Part shown: in pieces, positions 1-4,906 of the stretch | Layout of the letters: the number at the start of each line of letters is the position of its first letter | How positions within the stretch are numbered: position 1 is the stretch's first letter | Assembly (NCBI GenBank): GCA_030838025.1 | Contig: JAUTXM010000063.1 | Coordinates: forward strand, 1-5,547 | Direction of reading: 5' to 3' | From: Acidimicrobiaceae bacterium | Lineage (GTDB): Bacteria > Actinomycetota > Acidimicrobiia > Acidimicrobiales > Palsa-688 | DNA: 5,547 nucleotides | Position numbers and translations under genes: made by a program | Notes under the pieces: generated by a model | The model's input: the letters and a program-made list of their open reading frames with translations, nothing else | What the model was told of the DNA's origin: nothing | Databases searched by the model: none

Positions 1-1645
1 AGAGCAGGCCCCGCCCGGCCAACTCCACCAGGGGTGGGGCGCCGAAGAGGTCGTGCAGCAGTTCCTGCGGTGACAGCACCGGCCACATGCGATCGAGCGC
101 CTCGACGACGATGGGCAGGCGGCGCAGGTCGGTTCCGAGCTCGGCGGCGGTGATCTCGGTCCGCTCCGGCAGCGCCCCGATCACGTCGAGCTCGTCAAGG
201 TCGTCATCGTCGCCGTCGCTCTCGCCCGGGACCCCGGCCGACGTCCCCGCGGACGTCCCGGCCGTCGACCCCTCCGACAGCCCCGCCGCCGATGACCTGG
301 CCGACGACCCCTCCGACAGCCCGGCCGTCGACCCCGCCGTCGACCCGGCCGACAACCCCGCCGAAGACCCCTCCGATGACCCGGGCGACGACCCCTCCGA
401 TGTCGCGGGCGACGTCGCCGCCGAAGACCACAGCGAGGCATCCGCGGCGCCGCTCGACAGGTCTCGTGACGTTCGGGCCCGCGCTTCGAGCAGACGGACG
501 TGGAGGTGTCGCCACAGGAGCTGCTCGACCAGGCGCCGGCGGGCATTGTGGCTGCCCGAGCGGCGCTTGGCGGCGTTGACGATCTCGGCCGTGGCCCCGG
601 CGGACAGCGTCAAGACGACGGGCCCGTACGGCACCTCGACGGGACGGCGCAGGGGGCGCTCACGCGTCGCCACCGCCCGGGCGATGAACCGGGCCATCCG
701 GGCATCGCCTTTCAACGTGGCGGTGGCCCGGTCCTCGACCCCGGTCGCGGTGGCCTGCGCGTACAGCCGGCCGACCGTCGACATCTCCACCCCGGTCTCG
801 CCCAGCGAGGGCAGGACGTGCTCGATGTACCGGAGGAACAACGGGTTGGGCCCGACGACCAACACCCCTTGGCTCTCCAGCGGGAACCGGTAGGTGTATA
901 GCAAGTACGCTGCTCGGTGCAGGGCTACCGCGGTCTTGCCGGTGCCCGGTCCGCCCTGGACGACGAGGACCCCGCTCAGGGGGCTTCGGATGATCTCGTC
1001 CTGCTCCCGTTGGACCGTCGCCACGATGTCGCGCATACGGCCGGTCCGGGAACGGGCCAACGCCGACAGCAGCGTCGCCGAGCCCGACAGGCCCGCTCCG
1101 AGTCCGATGGTTGCCAGGCGTTCGGTCGCGTCGCCGTCGGTGCTGCCGTCGACTGGATAGTTGAACAGCTCGTCTTCCAGATCCAACACCCGGCGCCCCT
1201 CGGTCAGGAAGTGACGCCGCCGCGTCAGTCCCATCGGCTGGGCCCCCGTGGCGCGGTAGAAGGGCTCGGCGACCGGCGCCCGCCAGTCGACGACGAGCGG
1301 CTCCTGGTCGGTGTCGGCCACTGCCAGGCGTCCGATGTGAAAGGCCTCACTCACGAGCGCGCTCGGGCCGAGGCGCGTCGCGGGAGCATCGGTCACTGTT
1401 TCGCCGTCGGCGGTAACACGATCGATGCGGCCGAACACAAGCGACTCCCGGCCCAGCTGCAGCTGCTCGAGGCGGTTGAGGCTGGTTCGAACCCGGATGT
1501 CGCGCTCGGTGATCGCCTGGAACGTTCCGCCTCGCTCGCCGAACGCGGCGCGCAGCATCGCCAGGGCGTTGGCTCTCATCGCCTCCAACTGCTCGTAGGC
1601 GTGATCGACGTGGGCCTGTTCAGCCGCCAGATCCGGATGGGACAT
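1..1645 (-). CDS. helD: HelD/HelR-like RNA polymerase recycling ATPase (UvrD-like helicase fold), 3' part missing
   Basis: Partial gene: 548 codons are open without a stop from ATG at 1645 to the left window edge. The family uses ATP hydrolysis to remove stalled or drug-bound RNA polymerase from DNA. Seen: an N-terminus MSHPDLAAEQ followed by an alpha-helical stretch (about 1-60), the motif VVDWRAPVAEPFYRAT (118-133), Walker A GGPGTGKT (231-238), the following LVVGPNPLFLRYIEHVLPSLG block (262-281), and EALDRMWPVLSPQELLHDLFG (515-535). This order matches actinobacterial class II HelD. Walker B and helicase motifs III-VI lie outside the window. Residues 395-474 are an unusual low-complexity insertion followed by an acidic run (475-487), in the region where class II HelD carries its polymerase primary-channel-engaging domain (placement inferred). 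An in-frame ATG at 1717 would add 24 residues (MERQPRPGRSC...) and has a G-rich stretch upstream. I prefer 1645 because family members start near SHPDLAAEQ. HelR versus HelD cannot be settled from this part. Confidence 0.9.
   Translation of the reverse strand, partial: MSHPDLAAEQAHVDHAYEQLEAMRANALAMLRAAFGERGGTFQAITERDIRVRTSLNRLEQLQLGRESLVFGRIDRVTADGETVTDAPATRLGPSALVSEAFHIGRLAVADTDQEPLVVDWRAPVAEPFYRATGAQPMGLTRRRHFLTEGRRVLDLEDELFNYPVDGSTDGDATERLATIGLGAGLSGSATLLSALARSRTGRMRDIVATVQREQDEIIRSPLSGVLVVQGGPGTGKTAVALHRAAYLLYTYRFPLESQGVLVVGPNPLFLRYIEHVLPSLGETGVEMSTVGRLYAQATATGVEDRATATLKGDARMARFIARAVATRERPLRRPVEVPYGPVVLTLSAGATAEIVNAAKRRSGSHNARRRLVEQLLWRHLHVRLLEARARTSRDLSSGAADASLWSSAATSPATSEGSSPGSSEGSSAGLSAGSTAGSTAGLSEGSSARSSAAGLSEGSTAGTSAGTSAGVPGESDGDDDDLDELDVIGALPERTEITAAELGTDLRRLPIVVEALDRMWPVLSPQELLHDLFGAPPLVELAGRGLL
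233..403 (-). repeat. 12-bp-period coding repeat: Ser/Thr/Gly/Ala tetrapeptides in HelD
   Basis: This stretch encodes HelD residues 415-471 as 14 consecutive units of the form (S/L/T)-(S/T)-(A/E/P)-G. Examples are TSEG, SSPG, SSEG, SSAG, LSAG, STAG and TSAG. One unit ends in Arg (SSAR) and one has an extra Ala (SSAAG), so the period breaks once. At the DNA level the units are degenerate 12-mers built from TCG, GCC/GCG and GGG codons, which points to slippage-type expansion followed by drift. It stays in frame. The encoded segment is expected to be disordered and flexible. Confidence 0.9.
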
Positions 1646-1658
1646 ACAGGGAACGTCG

Positions 1659-1688
1659 ACTATGCGCCACGCCCAGCACCCGACGCAA
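1659..1688 (-). promoter_or_regulatory. Candidate promoter for helD
   Basis: On the minus strand a TTGCGT hexamer (1683-1688) lies 18 bases from CATAGT (1659-1664), a partial match to -35 and -10 consensus. Transcription from it would start a few bases before the ATG at 1645, giving a very short leader. That fits the absence of a recognisable Shine-Dalgarno sequence before this ATG. Support is only by consensus. If the upstream ATG at 1717 were used instead, this element would be inside the gene and the call would be wrong. Confidence 0.3.
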
Positions 1689-1701
1689 GATCGCCCCGGT
1701 C

Positions 1702-1707
1702 TAGGCT
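1702..1707 (+). promoter_or_regulatory. Candidate -10 element for the wzm-wzt operon
   Basis: TAGGCT fits the actinobacterial TANNNT -10 pattern and sits about 90 bases upstream of the wzm GTG, in the only divergent intergenic region of the window. No convincing -35 hexamer is seen 16-19 bases upstream. Use of this element would leave a leader of roughly 80 bases that includes the 14-bp tandem duplication. Confidence 0.3.
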
Positions 1708-1766
1708 GACGCTCCATCGGAGTCCCCACCCGTCTCGTGAACCGCTCCCCACCGCTCGCCGACCGG

Positions 1767-1794
1767 CCGAAAAGACACCGCCGAAAAGACACCG
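1767..1794 (+). repeat. Perfect 14-bp tandem duplication directly upstream of wzm
   Basis: The unit CCGAAAAGACACCG occurs twice back to back (1767-1780 and 1781-1794) with no mismatch, ending one base before the wzm GTG at 1796. It occupies the position where a ribosome binding site would be. Each copy holds an A-rich GAAAAGA block, which is unusual in this GC-rich setting and only weakly Shine-Dalgarno-like. A 14-base unit is not a multiple of three, which argues that this stretch is non-coding. Confidence 0.9.
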
Positions 1795-1795
1795 C

Positions 1796-2644
1796 GTGAG
1801 GAGCGATGCGTCAGCGGCGGATCCGACACCGGTCCTGAGGCTCGACCATCGCCCGGCGACACTGGGCAACTGGCTGGGCGGCCTCTGGCGCTTCCGCGGG
1901 GTCCTGATCGCCCTCGCCCGCAAGGACTTCCAGGTCCGCTACAAGCGGGCGACGCTCGGCGTGCTGTGGTCGGTCGCCCTACCCCTGCTTCAGTCGATAG
2001 TGCTGGTGTTCATTTTCTCCCGGGTGGGCGGCTTTGGCTCTGGCCACTCGTTCAGCTACGCCGGATTCGTGCTGGCCGGGATGGTGCCGTGGGTGTTCGT
2101 GTCCACGTCGATCATTGCCTCCACCACGTCGATTGTGGACGCCTCGGGGCTGACCGACAAGGTGTGGTTCCCGCGGGCCATCCTCGCCCTCGTACCGCCG
2201 TGCGCCAACCTCCTGCTCCTGGCCACAGCCACCGCCATCCTCCTGGTCGAACTGCCGCTGGTGGGCGTGACCCCGAACGTCCGGTTGCTGCTACTGGTCC
2301 CCGCCGCCGCCTTGGCGGTGCTGTTCGCCTCGTCGGTGGGACTGGTCCTGGCGGCGCTGTACGTCTACTTCCGCGACCTCAAGTTCATGGTCGCCGCCGT
2401 GATCCTGGTATGGCTGTACGTTACGCCGATCGTCTACCCCGCCAGTGCCCTCGGTTCCGCCGGGCGCTGGCTGGACCTCAACCCCTTGACCGGGATCGTG
2501 GGCTTGTTCCAGACCGCCGCCGTCGGCGCCCCCGGCCCTTCGGCCCGGGCCGTCGTGGTATCGCTCGGGTCGACCGCGGTGCTGATGGTGGCCGCGGCGG
2601 CCATCCACCGGCGCTACGACCGCCTCTTCGTCGACCTCTTGTGA
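1796..2644 (+). CDS. wzm: Wzm-like polysaccharide ABC exporter, ABC-2 permease subunit
   Basis: Integral membrane half of a glycan ABC exporter (ABC-2 family), expected to move lipid-linked polysaccharide from the cytoplasmic to the outer face of the membrane. The 282-residue product is of normal length for Wzm/TagG-type permeases. Seen: an amphipathic N-terminal block ALARKDFQVRYKRATLGVLW (39-58) typical of the family, about six hydrophobic segments (near 57-76, 88-113, 133-152, 162-188, 197-215 and 252-270), the cytoplasmic-loop motif TDKVWFPRAIL (120-130), YFRDLKFMV (191-199), and LNPLTGI (228-234). The GTG at 1796 is chosen because the same frame continues upstream only through the divergent spacer and antisense to helD, and no family similarity is visible there. 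No good Shine-Dalgarno precedes it; an AGGAG at 1799-1803 lies inside the gene, two bases before an out-of-frame ATG. The gene overlaps wzt by four bases, so the two are presumably co-translated. The exact glycan cannot be read from sequence; the symbol denotes family. Confidence 0.9.
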   Translation: MRSDASAADPTPVLRLDHRPATLGNWLGGLWRFRGVLIALARKDFQVRYKRATLGVLWSVALPLLQSIVLVFIFSRVGGFGSGHSFSYAGFVLAGMVPWVFVSTSIIASTTSIVDASGLTDKVWFPRAILALVPPCANLLLLATATAILLVELPLVGVTPNVRLLLLVPAAALAVLFASSVGLVLAALYVYFRDLKFMVAAVILVWLYVTPIVYPASALGSAGRWLDLNPLTGIVGLFQTAAVGAPGPSARAVVVSLGSTAVLMVAAAAIHRRYDRLFVDLL

Positions 2645-3927
2645 CCGACCCTGGCACCACCCACACGGCCTGGAATCCCACGGCGGCGCCGGCGATCAAG
2701 CTGGACCGAGTCAGCAAGCGCTACTGGAAGATCGAGGAACGCAGCCTGCTGCGATCGCTCACCCCCTTCGGCGGCCCCAACCGCCGCCTCCTCTGGGCAA
2801 TCCAGAACGTCGACCTCGAGGTCGCCACGGGCGAAACGGTCGGCATCATCGGCCGCAACGGCGCCGGCAAGACGACCCTCCTGCGCATGTTGGCCGGCGT
2901 CAGCCAGCCCACGGAGGGGTCGCTCACCATCCGGGGCCGGATTGCTCCGCTCCTCAGCGTCGGCGTCGGCTTCCACCCGGAAATGACCGGCCGGGAGAAC
3001 GTGGTGGTCAACGGGTTGCTGCTCGGGCTCACCAAGTCCCAGGTCAAGGCCCGCTTCGACGAGATCGTGGCGTTCGCGGGCCTGGGCGACTTCGTCGACA
3101 CCCCGGTCAAGTTCTACTCATCGGGCATGTTCATGCGCCTCGGGTTCTCGGTGGCGGTCAATGTCGACCCGGACGTACTGCTCGTCGACGAGGTGCTGGC
3201 CGTCGGCGATGTGGCCTTCCAACTCCGGTGTCTGAACCGGATGCGGGACCTGCAGCGATCGGGAACGACAATTCTGTTCGTCAGCCATGCATTGCACGCC
3301 GTGCACCTGCTGTGCCCGAGGACGATCCTCCTCGAGCAGGGCCGGGTGGCCTTCGACGGCCCGACGGAGTCCGCCATCGCCCACTTCCACCGGCTCCTGC
3401 AGTCCGACGACGAGTCGTACGACGCCGGCGTGCGGATCCTGCACCAGGAACTGCTGCGCGCCGACGGGACGCCCGCCGGAAACGTCGAGCAAGGCCAGCC
3501 ACTCACGTATTCGATGAGTGTCCGCTTCGACCGCCCGATCGACGGACCGGGTGTCAACTTCCGGGTCGTCGGTGAGGACGGGACCCTCGCCTACAGCATG
3601 CAGACGGTCATCGGCGAGCGATGGCGGGCTTACCAGGCGGGCGACGAGGCGACCGTCCGGGTCGCCTTCCGGCCCCGCCTGGGCGGCGGCGGCAGCTTCC
3701 ACGTGAGCGTCGACGTCACCGACCGCCTGACCACCGTTCTCGCCACCGCACCCAACGGACCCGCCTTCTATGTCCCTCCCTTGTACGGGGTCGGGGGCCC
3801 GGCCGACCTCGAAGCGAGCATCGCCATCGACGGCGAGAACCGAACCGACTTTCGATGGGCTCGCCTGGAGGATGTGGCACCGTCGGCCCAAGCACCGCAG
3901 GGCTCACCGCCCCAAGGCCGGCAATAG
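2641..3927 (+). CDS. wzt: Wzt-like polysaccharide ABC exporter ATPase with C-terminal glycan-binding-type domain
   Basis: ATP-binding half of the exporter, 428 residues. Start is the GTG of a GTGA overlap with the wzm stop, a classical translational-coupling arrangement. ATPase domain: Walker A GRNGAGKTT (71-79), the family block LLSVGVGFHPEMTGREN (104-120), a signature of the Wzt/TagH type YSSGMFMRLGFS (159-170), Walker B VLLVDEVLAVGD (179-190) with Glu184 as catalytic base, and the switch histidine H216 in FVSH. All ATPase residues needed are present. From about 265 to 405 follows an extension (FRVVGEDGTLAYSMQT, GGGGSFHVSVDVTDR, FYVPP) like the beta-sandwich carbohydrate-binding domain of Wzt proteins. 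In E. coli O9a that domain recognises a chemically capped chain end; here the ligand is unknown. The last 20 or so residues are Pro/Gln/Ser-rich and look unstructured. A short inverted repeat (3916-3920 with 3928-3932) surrounds the stop, without a T-run. Confidence 0.93.
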   Translation: MTDPGTTHTAWNPTAAPAIKLDRVSKRYWKIEERSLLRSLTPFGGPNRRLLWAIQNVDLEVATGETVGIIGRNGAGKTTLLRMLAGVSQPTEGSLTIRGRIAPLLSVGVGFHPEMTGRENVVVNGLLLGLTKSQVKARFDEIVAFAGLGDFVDTPVKFYSSGMFMRLGFSVAVNVDPDVLLVDEVLAVGDVAFQLRCLNRMRDLQRSGTTILFVSHALHAVHLLCPRTILLEQGRVAFDGPTESAIAHFHRLLQSDDESYDAGVRILHQELLRADGTPAGNVEQGQPLTYSMSVRFDRPIDGPGVNFRVVGEDGTLAYSMQTVIGERWRAYQAGDEATVRVAFRPRLGGGGSFHVSVDVTDRLTTVLATAPNGPAFYVPPLYGVGGPADLEASIAIDGENRTDFRWARLEDVAPSAQAPQGSPPQGRQ

Positions 3928-3936
3928 CGGCCGAGG

Positions 3937-3942
3937 TATCAT
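3937..3942 (+). promoter_or_regulatory. Candidate -10 element for leaderless transcription of the methyltransferase
   Basis: TATCAT lies exactly six bases before the GTG at 3949, inside the 21-base gap after wzt. In actinobacteria a TANNNT hexamer at this distance puts the first transcribed base at or next to the start codon. No Shine-Dalgarno sequence is present, which agrees with leaderless initiation. No clear -35 hexamer is seen. The methyltransferase could therefore be expressed separately from wzm-wzt, besides any read-through. Confidence 0.5.
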
Positions 3943-3948
3943 CCGCCC

Positions 3949-4827
3949 GTGCCAGCGGAGGGGTCGGAACAGGTGTCGCCCGTCGAGGTGGCGGAACGGC
4001 CCGGCCCCGGCGCATCGCCGGCGGCGTTGTATCTCGATCTGTTGAAACGGTGCCTGACCCGATTCGATTTCGACCCGGACCTGGCGCCCATCGTCCCTGG
4101 TACTCCCCTGAAGCGCCGGCTCTGGGCGCAGGTAGCCACGCTGCTGGGCCGCCGCGACATCGTCGCCTTTCGCCGGGCGCCCTACGAATCCTGGAGGCGC
4201 CAAGAGGGGCGGGACTGGCCGATCTCGGCGGAGACGATGGTCGGGTTGCGCCGGCTCGACAACCTGCAGGCGTGTATCGAGTCCGTCGTCGGGGACTCCG
4301 TTCCCGGCGACGTGCTGGAGGCCGGTGTCTGGCGGGGCGGAGCCGCGATCCTCATGCGAGCCGTGCTGGCGTCGCTCCAGGAGACCGGGCGGACCGTCTG
4401 GGTGGCCGACTCCTTTCAAGGGCTCCCGAAGCCCAAGGACGAGCATCTCGCCGACCGGGACGATCTGCACTGGAGCCAGCCGTTCCTCGCCGTTTCCCAG
4501 GACGAGGTGAAGCAGAACTTCACTCGCTACGGCATGCTCGACCGCCAGGTTCGCTTTCTGGCGGGTTGGTTCAGCGACACGCTCGCCGACGCGCCGATCG
4601 AGCGGCTGGCCGTGCTCCGAGTCGATTGCGACATGTACGGCTCCACCATCGACGTGCTGTCGGCCCTGTATCCGAAGGTGTCTATCGGCGGCTACGCCAT
4701 CGTCGACGACTACGGGGAGATCCCGAATTGCCGAGCCGCGGTCGACGACTACCGGGCGCAGCACCACATCACCGAGCCGATCCGCTGGATCGACGGGTCG
4801 GGCATCTTCTGGCGCCGCCAGAGCTGA
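3949..4827 (+). CDS. TylF/MycF-type SAM-dependent O-methyltransferase
   Basis: Predicted cytoplasmic, metal-dependent O-methyltransferase of the TylF (macrocin O-methyltransferase) family, 292 residues. Characterised members methylate hydroxyls of sugars, for example on macrolides. Seen: the N-terminal family block LYLDLLKRCLTR (27-38), a SAM-binding motif I DVLEAGVWRGGAAI (121-134), VWVADSFQGLP (150-160), and two acidic motifs expected to bind the divalent metal, LRVDCDMYGST (223-233; D226, D228) and GGYAIVDDYG (247-256; D253, D254). The C-terminus IRWIDGSGIFWRR matches the usual family ending, so the protein looks complete. The first 25 residues are Pro/Glu/Ala-rich and not conserved. GTG 3949 is supported by the -10-like TATCAT six bases upstream; the next GTG in frame is at 3973. 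Position after wzt suggests it acts on the exported glycan or its nucleotide-sugar precursor (inference). The TGA lies in the first copy of a 21-bp tandem repeat. Confidence 0.9.
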   Translation: MPAEGSEQVSPVEVAERPGPGASPAALYLDLLKRCLTRFDFDPDLAPIVPGTPLKRRLWAQVATLLGRRDIVAFRRAPYESWRRQEGRDWPISAETMVGLRRLDNLQACIESVVGDSVPGDVLEAGVWRGGAAILMRAVLASLQETGRTVWVADSFQGLPKPKDEHLADRDDLHWSQPFLAVSQDEVKQNFTRYGMLDRQVRFLAGWFSDTLADAPIERLAVLRVDCDMYGSTIDVLSALYPKVSIGGYAIVDDYGEIPNCRAAVDDYRAQHHITEPIRWIDGSGIFWRRQS

Positions 4828-4873
4828 CCCCGGCGCCCCCAGAGCTGACCCCGGCGCCGCCAGAGCTGACCCC
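4811..4873 (+). repeat. Three-copy 21-bp tandem repeat spanning the methyltransferase stop codon
   Basis: Units 4811-4831, 4832-4852 and 4853-4873 are head to tail; the first and third are identical and the second differs at one base (C for G at 4838). Each begins GGCGCC and contains CAGAGCTGACCCC. The unit is 21 bases (seven codons), so the TGA of the methyltransferase is repeated in the same frame at 4846-4848 and 4867-4869. A shorter echo, TGACCCCG, follows at 4877-4884. The array fills most of the gap to hemE. Its GGCGCC and TCTGGCG/CGCCAGA inverted repeat (4808-4822) could fold, but no T-run makes it a classical terminator. Confidence 0.92.
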
Positions 4874-4894
4874 GGTGACCCCGAGACCCGGCGG

Positions 4895-4900
4895 TACCGT
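4895..4900 (+). promoter_or_regulatory. Candidate -10 element for leaderless transcription of hemE
   Basis: TACCGT lies exactly six bases before the GTG at 4907, the same arrangement as before the methyltransferase. It suggests that hemE has its own promoter and is read from a leaderless transcript starting at that GTG. No -35 hexamer at normal spacing is evident. The element sits directly after the 21-bp tandem repeat array. Confidence 0.5.
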
Positions 4901-4906
4901 GGCCCG

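Noticed and set aside
87..1795. Long plus-strand open frames (87-893, 500-901, and the upstream part of the frame beginning at 917)
   Set aside because: They are antisense to the HelD gene, whose conserved motifs read without a break on the minus strand. The Asp/Pro-rich repeats of the plus frame are the mirror of the Ser/Gly coding repeat. The frame from 917 joins wzm only because no stop intervenes; wzm similarity starts near 1796.
1646..1795. Rifampicin-associated element upstream of the HelD/HelR gene
   Set aside because: I looked for the inverted repeat found upstream of Streptomyces helR-type genes. GGGGCGATCTTGCGTCGG on the minus strand shares only a few bases and is not palindromic.
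1806..1808. ATG after AGGAG as a better wzm start
   Set aside because: It is in a different frame from the permease and only two bases from the AGGAG, which is too close.
1966..2640. Upstream extension of the wzt frame inside wzm
   Set aside because: The translation is Arg/Pro/Gly-rich with no family similarity and overlaps the true permease frame. The GTGA overlap at 2641 gives a good wzt start.
3118..3891. 257-residue minus-strand open frame opposite wzt
   Set aside because: A typical high-GC antisense shadow. The plus strand has complete ABC ATPase motifs in this stretch.
3916..3932. GGCCG/CGGCC hairpin at the wzt stop as a terminator
   Set aside because: Only five base pairs, no T-run, and this GC-rich sequence forms such stems often by chance.
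4808..4822. TCTGGCG/CGCCAGA inverted repeat as a terminator of the methyltransferase
   Set aside because: The arms are separated by one base, lie within the coding end, and no T-run follows.
4811..4873. 21-bp repeats as a CRISPR array
   Set aside because: The units are directly adjacent with no spacers, and there are no cas genes.
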